A stretch of 64,000 nucleotides of DNA, taken from positions 1,816,501-1,880,500 of the forward strand of contig NZ_CP031842.1 of the NCBI RefSeq assembly GCF_003441615.1. The letters are read 5' to 3'. Below the pieces are notes generated by a model. It saw only the letters and a program-made list of their open reading frames with translations, did not search any database and was not told the DNA's origin. Below, piece after piece: positions 37,101 to 43,387 of the stretch. Position 1 is the stretch's first letter. Each line of letters opens with the position of its first letter. The position numbers and the translations under genes were made by a program. The stretch is from Dechloromonas sp. HYN0024 (GTDB taxonomy: Bacteria; Pseudomonadota; Gammaproteobacteria; Burkholderiales; Rhodocyclaceae).

Positions 37101-39141
37101 TGACCTTGTTTTGATAGACGAAATCGGGCGACTGGCTAAGATCCACCTGATTTCCTATAACCAGTGCGCCGCCCAACGGCCGCCCCGCCGACGAGATATC
37201 CCGCTGTTTCGGGCCGGGTGAGGCCGTGCCGCTCAGGGTACCGACGAGGGACAGCGTCGGGGCGACGACAGTGATGGTGCCGGCGCTATAACCCTGGGTG
37301 TAGCCCGCCTCAAAAGTTCGCGGATCGGGCAGCCCGGTGACCGGATCGGGCGCAGGCGTAACTACGCCGTCATAGATCCGGTCCGGCGTTGCACTGTTGA
37401 TATCGAAATAGCGACCAAGCGAGCTCAATTGCGAGGTAACCACATTGCCACCGAGATAGCTGACGATACCGCCTGAAACATTTATCTTCGAATCGGCATT
37501 CAAGACGATGGCATCATCGGCCTGTAATTTTACCGTGCCGCCAGTTGCTGACCGTTCGCCCACACCATGTTCGACGAGATCGAGCCAACCCTGGATATTG
37601 GCGATCTTGAGGTTGCCCTTGCGCGCATCAACACTGACCGTCTGGCCGCGCAGGATGGAGTTTCTCAATAGCGGGTCATCGGCGAATTCAGTTCCGCGCA
37701 GATCGACCTTGATGACATTACTTTCCATCGCCAGCTTGGTGCTGGTCGTACCCGAGACATCAATGAGCGCACCGGAATCGAGTGCGATGCTGGCGCCGCT
37801 GCCCGGGGTGGACGTGACGCCCCGGGTTTCCGCGCTCACGCTGGCGCTGACATTGACCTCGCCAGCGGGGGCGACAATCTTCGCATTGCTGAGCAGATGC
37901 ACGCTCTTGCCTGAGAGATCGACCAGCGAGGGATTGAAGGAACTGCCGGAAGTGGTTGTCGGATCTTCCAAAGTCGGCAGGATCTGGGTCGTACTGTTGG
38001 AACCGAGTACCAGTGTGCCGCCATGGTTAGGCGGCGTCGGGGCGGTAATGCTGCCCTGCGTCGCACCGTCGCGGGCATGCAGGTAGATCGAGCCATTGAC
38101 ATTGACCGAAGTGGTTGCCGACACCATGCCCATCTGGTTGACGGCAAGGCCAACCAGCGTGGCGTTGCCGGTACCCACCGAAATTTTGCCGAAAACATCG
38201 TTAACCACCGAACTGCCCGCTGCCGGAATGGCCTGATTGCCGTTGGCGCTATTGACCGCGTCATTGTTGACCTCGATCAGCAGGCCCCGCATGCGGATGT
38301 CGCTGGGGCTGGCCAGATAGACCGATTGCCCGGCAGCCAGGGCGACCTGGCCATCCGGCGCGGAAAGCTGGCCGTTGTTGACGATGCTCGGTGCAACGAG
38401 CAGGATTTTCCCGCCGGTCCCGGCCGTCATGCTGGCCTGACCAGTGCCATCGCCTTCGACGGTAATCGCACCGGGCCGGCCGACCAGCGAAACCACGCCA
38501 TTGGCATCGGTCTTCGTGGCATCCGGATCGGCAATGAATACCGGAGAAATGTTCGGAGCCAGCAAACCCTCGAGAAAACGCCTGTCGTCGATCTTAAGTG
38601 TAGTCGCCACTAGGGAATTGACATCCACCCGGGAGTTTTTGCCGAACACAATGCCATTGGGGTTGTAAATGTAAATCTGGCCCACCCCCTGAAGCATGCC
38701 GTCGATGGCGGTCTGGTTGTCGAAGGCGCCGCCACTGACCTTGTTGAGCAGCACCGATGATGTTCCCGGCTGAATGATCGTAACCTTGTAACCTGGGGCA
38801 ATATCAAAACTATCCCAGCGCAGGATGCCTGCTGCATCGGTCTGGGTGATGGTCGCGGTTGTGCCATTGACCTGATAGGGATTGAAGCTGCCGGCGACAA
38901 TCTGCGGCTGGCGAATGGTGGAGCTGCCGGAAACAAGGTTCTGGCTGACCGGACCACTTGGTAAGGGAATCTTGCCGGTCCAGTTACGGGCACTCTGCGC
39001 TATGGCCGGATTGCAGACCAGCAGACCGGCGGCAGCGACCACGGCGCAACCATCAAAGCAGCGCTGGATCGCGTCGGCGATAACGGATTTGCGGTAATCG
39101 CTCAGAAAATTGCGACGAAAAGTCGATTTACGCAGGGTCAT
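28132..39141 (-). CDS. Giant filamentous-haemagglutinin-family exoprotein (TpsA)
   Basis: A protein of about 3669 residues, the largest in the window. It has an extended signal peptide (MTLRKSTFRRNFLSDYRKSV...LLVCNPAIAQS) and then a TPS secretion domain with the NPNG signature (QIYIYNPNGIVFGKNSRVDVNSLVATT) near residues 155-185. A very long beta-helix-like repeat region follows, full of GG(S/T)I, LDVSG and AAGG(S/N) strands. The C-terminal part (SSVYPIAPRGIFDAGDAGVRSTGGVNIVAQTVLNANNI) resembles the DUF3739 end of large FHA-like proteins; the last residues are DDQRKKKKLL. No toxin domain or VENN motif is seen, so an adhesin or matrix fibre is more likely than a CDI toxin. It starts 2 bp after the TpsB stop and overlaps the ExbB region, which suggests one transcript. 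Confidence 0.88.
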   Translation of the reverse strand: MTLRKSTFRRNFLSDYRKSVIADAIQRCFDGCAVVAAAGLLVCNPAIAQSARNWTGKIPLPSGPVSQNLVSGSSTIRQPQIVAGSFNPYQVNGTTATITQTDAAGILRWDSFDIAPGYKVTIIQPGTSSVLLNKVSGGAFDNQTAIDGMLQGVGQIYIYNPNGIVFGKNSRVDVNSLVATTLKIDDRRFLEGLLAPNISPVFIADPDATKTDANGVVSLVGRPGAITVEGDGTGQASMTAGTGGKILLVAPSIVNNGQLSAPDGQVALAAGQSVYLASPSDIRMRGLLIEVNNDAVNSANGNQAIPAAGSSVVNDVFGKISVGTGNATLVGLAVNQMGMVSATTSVNVNGSIYLHARDGATQGSITAPTPPNHGGTLVLGSNSTTQILPTLEDPTTTSGSSFNPSLVDLSGKSVHLLSNAKIVAPAGEVNVSASVSAETRGVTSTPGSGASIALDSGALIDVSGTTSTKLAMESNVIKVDLRGTEFADDPLLRNSILRGQTVSVDARKGNLKIANIQGWLDLVEHGVGERSATGGTVKLQADDAIVLNADSKINVSGGIVSYLGGNVVTSQLSSLGRYFDINSATPDRIYDGVVTPAPDPVTGLPDPRTFEAGYTQGYSAGTITVVAPTLSLVGTLSGTASPGPKQRDISSAGRPLGGALVIGNQVDLSQSPDFVYQNKVTIGSANSGLVIDPTTLTDAGFSRLSVYGGGDITVNAPVKLPAGGSLTLISAGTTEISAPISAPGGKISVGSQSQVTVDPGVRLDVAGKWTNDRVLSAAEVDAQGNPISPLVNSGGSISLSGPSMVVGSGASFDASGGAWMNSTGKISAGTGGSISISASTDPAFSLLSLGSDLSFSAYGLNAGGTLTLSGRGFTLGGTPTDVNDLGLSSSFFQKGGFATYDIRAARNITVASGATIAPRVDNWMSNRLTANVASGKMSDAFSIATLPLGSVLGSRGASSLRLSALPQLLDGMGKIDVEAGASIVTDPGATVSLAAGRQITVDGTIEAHGGTINLTLTPAINSGLPYRPERSIWIGSQAVLDASGTASRLWRDGTALTQGSLLGGGTIQIGRFDSGNLVAAPGYVVVEAGARLDVSGTTATMQLPVGSASRGGQQSNLVASAGGSIDIRASQGLVLEGTLAAAGGNTTAAGGSLSIVLDREWKPGNLDPAGYPAAARNLQVTADNRNIPTLPAADTPLSGWEGQGFVLASSLNRGGFDWIKLKSQNVVSFDLGRGSLALRARAGLTVDAPAIAAAPGALANSSLTLTAPYVQLGSADWRYQTAPASSASTVGGVSLVADAGTVDLIGYSALQGFDAASIYATGDVRLVGQVAADLNATPPTSQPLIESTGRFSVTGKMDLTSAQVYPTSLSQFELATTGSGNEISFASNGNAATQPLTAGGSLTVTAQNITQNGVVRAPLGSIVFDAVDTLSYGAASQTSVNATGTIPLGFVQNGRDWLYDFGNGNAVDLNNVNATNYYALPDKRIVSRGRSVNFGSGAILDLSGGGDLYAYEFTPGPGGSRDVLAKATGSASANVFAILPGYSIPVAPRDYQYAQDGGLKPGDSVYLSGVSGLAAGYYTLLPGHYALMPGAFTVSAVAGTTDMVSRGNNQKVDGSWMVAGYRATLGGGRDNRWSGFLLTSAAQVRTQSEFADYSANKFLSSLATSPVSGGHVVFDVSQSLNLDGVVRLAAAAGGSSGIADISAPEIAIVSDRASALPGESGAGALKLAVGDLTALGADSLLLGGVRTASGAVDQLVVGADKIIVANSEATALTGPEIILAANGTIKMKSGSSLVAQGTLSHTPRALAISDKSSPTTGADGALLRVSTGAQITAQRSQIAADGSISAPAGAKGTLEVEAGAKLAATGSVMLDATKSTLVGGPLALGNGTALGLGANRISFGSGAPGDVSGLRFDDAALSALNNLSSLSFTSYSTIDVYGTVNLGNSATQNLSFMGAGMRAMAGGHPTQATFTAQTIRFDNAGVDATTGANGGSVTFNARDIEIGNGAFALHGFTTATLSASNDVRAAGKGGALSTDANLVVAAGRITARGGADAALTAAGALHLNQGHSVVGTLAAPESGGSLSFVGNDIVSDATIVANSGKVKLTASDRIDINRGTISAAGTSQVFGSTVAYAPAGSIALDAGSILLGSTATLDVSSVGADAGSISVKAVNGSGTGQATLNGTMKGTARSGIDGFVPAQGRFAMDVDQLDPAMSFGALNAKLDSNGFTESRAFRVRHADVALANSETMTARQSVIAVDNGNINIAGKIDARGPKGGSIELYAAEDQAGTGSGNIVIASTARLVASASTVVTSAAGSTGDGGSIVIGTATANGSQPTAISGDASITVNSGAVLDVSGNGAGQGGTLLLRAPRLNTNNDVAIVAFDTSTVQGSRSIGIEAYKVYTASRISAAADSSTNLNVANTSGAATGKMYTEANTFIANASTILGRFAGSQSVALMPGMEVRSTGDLTVSVNETLATGSKQNRGWNLDTWRFNGQPGMLTLRAGGNLLINGSISDGFDKATAATAAMPDWSLDTSARGASSWSYRLVGGADSAAANPQATLLNTGDVRLSFARTSGTGTDLPVAMVRTGTGFINIAAGRDVLLDTLDLTTGTLLGGSFVSMANFSGNPTVGASLYTAGKTSALSTAIKSNNNAAYGSTTSTGAGFTSGGGAISILAGRNVVGPVTNQMINNWLFRQGRSYEDATGAILFDSKSGKLQNTAWWSRPDYFNQGIATFGGGDITVIAETGDVTNVSASVATNANFSGTSPSNGQLIEQGGGDLLVRAGGDIRGGVFYAQKGSATLSAAGSIVAGDHIVEDMSVSGTGPNGGALVSLRPVLAGGDTQFRVSAGKNLEIESAFNPTMAVQSATNVTGNIGDPFTLTPGTLPEKFSTYLTYGSTSAVTLTSVSGNVLLSENANAIKAAGGTELLDLGDSFLGFYLMYPGTLRTVALNGNITFQHGFSLAPAASGQLDLLAKGSIVAQFNRDANGVPTGTTQPIVMIDRDPATMPTALSPKGVDQSIVDALQAGADGLSFHTAGGLHASDTNPAHIIAINGDIDFRGDGYFPATVVLPKRAEISAGRDILDFGFAIQQLSTSDVTTVTAGRDIVTTTKVGGKNVVGDVVTGPGRIDFTAGRNFDLGNGTGVVTRGNLDNPYLPAQGAGIDIVAGARPDYAVFISLFFNANNFSAADLPATGQQAFIAYMTRLYPSLGTNLTTLTQRFNGLPDAQRNGFFLANKELLNDAFFNYVRTIPSSELMAGFLSPTLTSAWLRAPEVSTLGLSQSTGTTTDTWPTGDQVKLIAYMRSLDPSLPSEITPDRAVELFKALPIPKRIAFVTSYTDYLSFLGSSSDKGKNFNLEVFDAIIAGLFPTASITGGDVNVFGSQLKTDRGGSINVFAPGGSVYAGLTNIPGYLKTKKASDLGIFTIGGGDLQSLVKTDFLVNQGRVFTLGGGGITLVSQYGNIDAGKGAKTAQSAPPPLLTTDEKGNTQVDISSSISGSGIATLRAGPDVPESSVYPIAPRGIFDAGDAGVRSTGGVNIVAQTVLNANNIAAAGSVSGAKTTDTSGLGGAVATPASTPVAKTDSFNNTGAADPNAATSLTVELLGYGEASSAGVVAPAAPVTAPASRNTQQAGREERTAERNFQQPVTQGNQTVTPVESDDQRKKKKLL

Positions 39142-39143
39142 TT

Positions 39144-40760
39144 TCAGAAATTCCACAAGAGGCGGGAATGAACCCGCAGGTCGCCGGAACGGGTCATATC
39201 GGCGTTATCCAGGGCACGTGCCAGGTCGAGATCAAAGCTCAGACCGTGTTTGCCGGCCAGCCGCAACCCAATGCCGGCGCCCCGCAAGAGTTGCGTCGAG
39301 GGCTGCGGATAGACCGGCTGCATGGTCCACAGCTTGGCCCCCTCGTAAAAGGCTAGGCCACTCAGCCACAGCGGTTCGCCCGCCTTCATGAGGTTGACCT
39401 TTGGGGTGCGCATTTCAAATGCCAGGCGCACGGCCCGGTCGCCCACGCGTTCGCTTTCCTGATAGCCGCGCACACTCTCGGCGCCACCGGCAGAGAACTG
39501 CTCGTTGCTGACCAGCGGACCGGAGGCAAACTGAAGGTCGAGCTTGCCGGCCAGCGACCAGCGGCCGATTGATTCGGTGTGCAGAAGTCCGCCACGCAGA
39601 GCAAGAAAATCGGCGCTGGCGCCCTGCCGCTTGCCGGCGAACTCTGCTTCGTTGTTGCCGAGAAGCCCACGCATGCCCAGCGTGGCCGTAGCATCGAACG
39701 ATGTGGTGCTGGCGTTGCCCAGCCAATTGCTGTTGTAGGCGGCAACCAGAGGCACGTAGGTGATCGGGGTTGGCAGTTCGGACGAACCGGCGACCACCAC
39801 CGTTTGCTTGACGTCCTTGTAATCGAGGCCGAGGCTCAGGGAATGGGTGAAGTTTTCCAGACCGGGCAGCGCCATGGCATAGCGGGTGCCGTAAATATTC
39901 GAATTGCCCAGCATTCCCAGCCCGGGCGACCCGGCCAGCGAGGCAAACTTGCTGCGCGAGATGACGGCGTACATGACCAGCGCATTACCCCGGTCATCGG
40001 TCGGCATGACATAGGTTCCGGCTACCATCCGAACTTCATCGGTCTTTTCCGGCGAACTCTGGAAATTCAGGCTGGCGCTGTGACCCAGTTGCCAGAGATT
40101 GTCATAGCGCAAACTACCGGACAGGCGGGTTGGCGTCGTGTTGGGACTTTGCCGGTTGTTGAGTTCCAGGCTCCCGTGGACGGGCAGGTCGTCATCGACT
40201 TCGATCTGGACTTCGACCAGCCCCGGAGAACGACCCGCCTTGAGCACCGGTGTCGCCTTGAGGTCGGCGCTGCGATTGAGCGCTTCCAGTTGGCGCTGGA
40301 CTTCTGGAAAGTAGGGAATCTTGCCTGCGGCGAGTTCCGGCAACTGTTGCTTTATCCGGCTTGAACTGTGGAATTCGGCATTCTTGATGCGCAGCCTTTC
40401 GATCTGCCCTTCAATGACTCTCAGTCGCACATTGCCGTCATCGACCTTCTGTTCGGGAATCGAGACCAGGACCGTCAGATAGCCGGCCTTGTGATAGGCA
40501 GCCTCAAGGGCGCCACGGGCAGCTTCGACATCCTGCAGGGTCTTGCCTTCACCGAGAAAGGGGGTGATTGCCTGTTCGATATCGACATCGCTCAGACGGG
40601 TATTGCCTTCAACGTCGTACTCGAGAATATCAAAGCGGGGTATGGCCGGGTCCGCGTCGATGGCCTGGGCGGATGGTCCAAATTGCAGGGCCATCAGGCA
40701 CAGCGCGATGCGGCTCAGAACGCCGACAGGCGATGATGAAAAACGAGCGGACAGATTCAT
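39144..40760 (-). CDS. TpsB two-partner secretion outer-membrane transporter (ShlB/FhaC/HecB family)
   Basis: A protein of about 538 residues. A signal peptide (LSRIALCLMALQFGPSAQA) precedes two POTRA-type domains: FDILEYDVEGNTRLSDVDIEQAITPFLGEGKTLQDVEAARGALEAAYHKAGY (POTRA_2/ShlB type) and the VIEGQIERLRI segment. The 16-strand barrel follows, containing the lid-loop motif ESVRGYQESERVGD (VRGY) and ending in LLWNF. It exports the adjoining TpsA. ATG 40760 begins the signal peptide directly; an ATG at 40796 is also possible. A terminator for the upstream genes ends only about 50 bp before the start, so tpsB must have a promoter very close by. Confidence 0.9.
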   Translation of the reverse strand: MNLSARFSSSPVGVLSRIALCLMALQFGPSAQAIDADPAIPRFDILEYDVEGNTRLSDVDIEQAITPFLGEGKTLQDVEAARGALEAAYHKAGYLTVLVSIPEQKVDDGNVRLRVIEGQIERLRIKNAEFHSSSRIKQQLPELAAGKIPYFPEVQRQLEALNRSADLKATPVLKAGRSPGLVEVQIEVDDDLPVHGSLELNNRQSPNTTPTRLSGSLRYDNLWQLGHSASLNFQSSPEKTDEVRMVAGTYVMPTDDRGNALVMYAVISRSKFASLAGSPGLGMLGNSNIYGTRYAMALPGLENFTHSLSLGLDYKDVKQTVVVAGSSELPTPITYVPLVAAYNSNWLGNASTTSFDATATLGMRGLLGNNEAEFAGKRQGASADFLALRGGLLHTESIGRWSLAGKLDLQFASGPLVSNEQFSAGGAESVRGYQESERVGDRAVRLAFEMRTPKVNLMKAGEPLWLSGLAFYEGAKLWTMQPVYPQPSTQLLRGAGIGLRLAGKHGLSFDLDLARALDNADMTRSGDLRVHSRLLWNF

Positions 40761-40811
40761 GGCTTGCAATTTTTGCGATTGTTTGTTACCGGGCATACAG
40801 ACCGGGGTTCA

Positions 40812-40853
40812 GAAAAACAATAAACACGGCCCCCTTTGCAGAGGGTCGTGTTT
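40812..40853 (-). terminator. Rho-independent terminator for the PEP-CTERM/secreted-protein unit
   Basis: On the - strand an 11-bp stem AAACACGACCC / GGGCCGTGTTT (one G-U pair) is followed by a T-rich tract TATTGTTTTT. A second GC-rich hairpin lies just before it at about 40863-40884 (AGGCGGCGC-CGAT-GCGCCGCCT on the + strand). Confidence 0.82.
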
Positions 40854-40893
40854 CAGGACAACAGGCGGCGCCGATGCGCCGCCTCAAGTCAAA

Positions 40894-42279
40894 TTACTGC
40901 CACACGGAGCAGTTGTTGCCGCCCTTGGTGTAACGAGCCGTCTTGGTTGCGTCAGCGGTACCGGCCAGGTAGGCAATACCGGTCAGGTTCGACAGGTTGG
41001 CCTTGGCGATGTCGTCGGCGATGGCACGGGCAACCTTGCCGGCGCCGGTCGTCAGGCTGGTGGTGGACTTGACGTAGGCAGCCATTTCGGTGGCGAACTT
41101 GTAGGAGCCGTTCAGCAGGTTGGCACGATGCAGGCTGTCATAAGCGCCGTTAGCTTTGTAGTTCGGGCTCACGCCGTCAAGCTTGACGAAGTAGAAGGGC
41201 TTGGTAAGGGCCGTATCAACAGCATCCTTCTCGCCGAGGGAGACAACACCAATACCATAGCCGGTCATGGCCGACGTGCCGGTTGCAGAACCCGACCAGA
41301 CGCAGACTTCAGCCTTGCCGGTAGAAACGTTGGCGGCGTCGACCACGTTGTAGGTCGGGGCATTGGAGTCGGCGTTGGTAACGACGGGAATAGCACCCAA
41401 ATGGCCTTCCAGACCGCAAACATTGTTCAGGAAGAATATGTTGGAGGCAGCCTGGGTGCCGGACAGGTCGTCACGACGGCACAGGGTAATGTCGTTGGCG
41501 GCAACACCGAAGGCGTCGGAAGAGTTGAACTGGCCGCCGCTAGTCACGAAGGAGGCGTAGTCAGCAGAGCGGACGCTCGGCTGGCAGGCGCCATTGCCGG
41601 TGCCGACCACGAGCGTGGAGGCGGTGGCGGAAGCACAGGTAGCCGGCAGCAGGCCGTCAGCGATGTTCTTGGTGATCAGCGCGTCGTACAGATTGCCATT
41701 GACGATGACGCCAAAGCCTTCAATACCGGTGGAAGCAGAGGTGGAGGCAGCCTTGAGGGCAGAACCGGCGCTCAGCAGGCCAGGCGCAAATTCGTTGGCA
41801 TAGACGTCAGACAGGGCCACGTCAGCTTCGCGGGCAGCGTTCGGGCCGGTACAGGTGATCTGCTCGGCAGCCGTGTGCGGTGCTGCAACAGCGGACTTGG
41901 CGCCGCAACCGGTCATATTGCCGGAGGCCATGACGACAGCTTCGGCTTCCGGCGAACCGGCGGAGATGACCTGGTTGAGGCCAGCGGCCGAACCATTGGT
42001 GCTGTTGTAGATGACCAGCATCGTGCCGCCGCCGTAGGCAGCCTTGGCATCGCCGAGCCAGCCCACCGCACCGTTGGCGCCGTTGATGAACAGAACGCCG
42101 TGGCTGGTGGTGTCGAAAACGGTGGTCGGGACAGCAGCGTACAGGGCGTTCTTCTGGGCCGAGGCGCCAGCGATGTAAACGGTTTGGGCAGCGACGGTGG
42201 TCGCCGGATCGTAGGTGGCGGCAAAGGCGGAAGCGCAACCAAGGGCGGCGCAGGCAGCAGCGAGGAATTTGACTTTCAT
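40894..42279 (-). CDS. Secreted protein resembling periplasmic substrate-binding proteins (function unknown)
   Basis: A 461-residue exported protein. ATG 42279 has AGGAG 6 bases upstream and starts a clean signal peptide (MKVKFLAAACAALGCASAFA). The mature N-terminus AAQTVYIAGASAQKNALY and the segment MLVIYNSTNGSAAGLNQVI resemble the phosphate-binding PstS/ABC binding-protein fold, but the rest is not recognised. It has about eight Cys (TGCGAK, ITCTGP, TCASA, GACQ, LCRRDD, NVCGLE, EVCVW, NNCSVWQ), unusual for a simple binding protein. It is transcribed with the PEP-CTERM gene upstream, so it may be a secreted matrix-associated binding protein. Confidence 0.65.
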   Translation of the reverse strand: MKVKFLAAACAALGCASAFAATYDPATTVAAQTVYIAGASAQKNALYAAVPTTVFDTTSHGVLFINGANGAVGWLGDAKAAYGGGTMLVIYNSTNGSAAGLNQVISAGSPEAEAVVMASGNMTGCGAKSAVAAPHTAAEQITCTGPNAAREADVALSDVYANEFAPGLLSAGSALKAASTSASTGIEGFGVIVNGNLYDALITKNIADGLLPATCASATASTLVVGTGNGACQPSVRSADYASFVTSGGQFNSSDAFGVAANDITLCRRDDLSGTQAASNIFFLNNVCGLEGHLGAIPVVTNADSNAPTYNVVDAANVSTGKAEVCVWSGSATGTSAMTGYGIGVVSLGEKDAVDTALTKPFYFVKLDGVSPNYKANGAYDSLHRANLLNGSYKFATEMAAYVKSTTSLTTGAGKVARAIADDIAKANLSNLTGIAYLAGTADATKTARYTKGGNNCSVWQ

Positions 42280-42339
42280 GGGAGACTCCTGAATGGGATG
42301 AATATCTGGGTACGGTAATGAGTCATGAAGCCCGGCGAT

Positions 42340-42370
42340 CAGGGTGTACCCGAAACTCAGGCACACCCTG
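42340..42370. repeat. Intercistronic inverted repeat
   Basis: CAGGGTGT (42340-42347) and ACACCCTG (42363-42370) form a perfect 8-bp stem with a 15-base loop between the PEP-CTERM gene and the secreted-protein gene. No T run follows on either strand, so it looks like an mRNA-stability or partial-attenuation hairpin, not a full terminator. Confidence 0.6.
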
Positions 42371-42390
42371 CATCCCGGACTGGCCTGGAT

Positions 42391-43104
42391 TTAGGCCTTG
42401 CGACGGCGGGCAACAGCACCCAGCATGAGCAGGCCGGCGGCCAGCATGCTGTAGGTTTCGGGTTCCGGCACGGCAGCAACGGCAACAGTCGTACCGTCGA
42501 AGGTGATGCCCGAAGCAACCAGGGTGCCGCCAGCGGCGCTGGTAGCAGCAGTCACGGTGTAGAAATCAGCAGCGGTACCAACGACGTTGTCGGTCGTCCA
42601 GCCAGCAGCGTTGCCGCCCCAGCTATTCTTCATGCCATTGGTGAAATTACCAGCATTGGCAGCATTGGTGTAGGCAGAAGTACCAGCACCAGTCAGAGCG
42701 GTCAGTGCGAAGAAGTTATTCAGGACAACACGGCCACCGGACATTTTGGTAGAGGTTTCGCTGCCGATGAGCGTACCAGCGGTAACGGTGGTACCCCACA
42801 GGCTGGATGCAGCATTGTTACCTTGGTTATAAACGATACCCCAGGTGGTATTGGCCAGCGAACCACCTTCGGCAGCCAGGTAGGCGTTGAAAGCAGAACC
42901 CGTGATGTTCTGGTTCAGGGTGGTCAGACCGGAGACAGCGCCCAGGTCAAAGGCAAAAGAATTGCCCGCAGCCTGGTCGATGGCGAAGAAGATCACATCA
43001 GAGGTAGCAGCGGCTGAGGCCGGAGCTGCAAGGGTAGCAGAAGCTTGACCAGCAACAGCAGCCAAGGCGACGGCGGCAACGAGTGCCTTGAACTTGAATT
43101 TCAT
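42391..43104 (-). CDS. PEP-CTERM sorting-domain protein
   Basis: A 237-residue secreted protein: signal peptide (KALVAAVALAAVAGQASA), an Ala/Gly/Thr/Asn-rich body with no known domain (DVIFFAIDQAAGNSFAFDLGAVSGLTTLNQNITG), and the C-terminal signal VPEPETYSMLAAGLLMLGAVARRRKA. It has a 283-bp upstream region with the best palindromic site of the window (43320-43335). It is very likely an exosortase B substrate although it is 42 kb from xrtB. Its body resembles other PEP-CTERM proteins expressed under EPS-forming conditions. Confidence 0.88.
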   Translation of the reverse strand: MKFKFKALVAAVALAAVAGQASATLAAPASAAATSDVIFFAIDQAAGNSFAFDLGAVSGLTTLNQNITGSAFNAYLAAEGGSLANTTWGIVYNQGNNAASSLWGTTVTAGTLIGSETSTKMSGGRVVLNNFFALTALTGAGTSAYTNAANAGNFTNGMKNSWGGNAAGWTTDNVVGTAADFYTVTAATSAAGGTLVASGITFDGTTVAVAAVPEPETYSMLAAGLLMLGAVARRRKA

Positions 43105-43140
43105 AATAAAACTCCAATAAGGTCGAATTGAACGTGAACC

Positions 43141-43290
43141 GGCGTACCGGTAGAGTCCGTAAAACCTTAGGACACGGCTAACTGCCTTCTCGCGCTGCCT
43201 GATTTTTCCAGCAGGTCTGGCCTGAGAGGTGGCTACCGCTACTCCCGACTACTTTTCACAGATGCGCTTACTTTAGTAACAGTCTGTGAC
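43141..43290 (-). promoter_or_regulatory. Possible structured 5' leader of the PEP-CTERM gene
   Basis: On the - strand, between the palindrome and the gene, successive inverted repeats can be drawn: CACAGA/TCTGTG enclosing TTAC-TAAA-GTAA, then GGGAG/CTCTC around TAGCGGTAGCCAC, then CAGG/CCTG. It could be an RNA leader, but no known riboswitch class fits. Confidence 0.35.
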
Positions 43291-43319
43291 AGCGCTACAT
43301 ACCCGGAAACGGCCATTAA

Positions 43320-43335
43320 TAGTCCGTACGGACTA
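43320..43335. promoter_or_regulatory. Candidate EpsA-type operator, copy 4 (perfect palindrome)
   Basis: TAGTCCGTACGGACTA is a perfect 16-bp palindrome in the gap between the epsA-like gene and the PEP-CTERM gene, 215 bp upstream of the latter. It defines the consensus used for the other copies. Confidence 0.65.
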
Positions 43336-43387
43336 GGCATCGAAAAAAGCCCTCTGGACATGGCCACGCAAGGCGCGTGACCGGCCG

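Noticed and set aside
28132..39141. A contact-dependent inhibition (CdiA) toxin in the giant exoprotein.
   Set aside because: No VENN motif, no C-terminal toxin domain and no small immunity gene behind it; the end looks like DUF3739-type FHA proteins.
40543..42318. A 591-codon + strand frame opposite the secreted binding-protein-like gene.
   Set aside because: The - strand gene has a good signal peptide, an AGGAG site and a terminator; the + strand product is Gly/Val/Arg-rich without domains, a typical shadow frame.
43215..43260. Resemblance of a - strand segment (CGGGAGTAGCGGTAGCC) to the 3' part of the c-di-GMP-I (GEMM) riboswitch.
   Set aside because: The other conserved GEMM parts (CACGCACAGGGCAAACC, GACGCAAAGCC) are absent, so I only call a possible structured leader.
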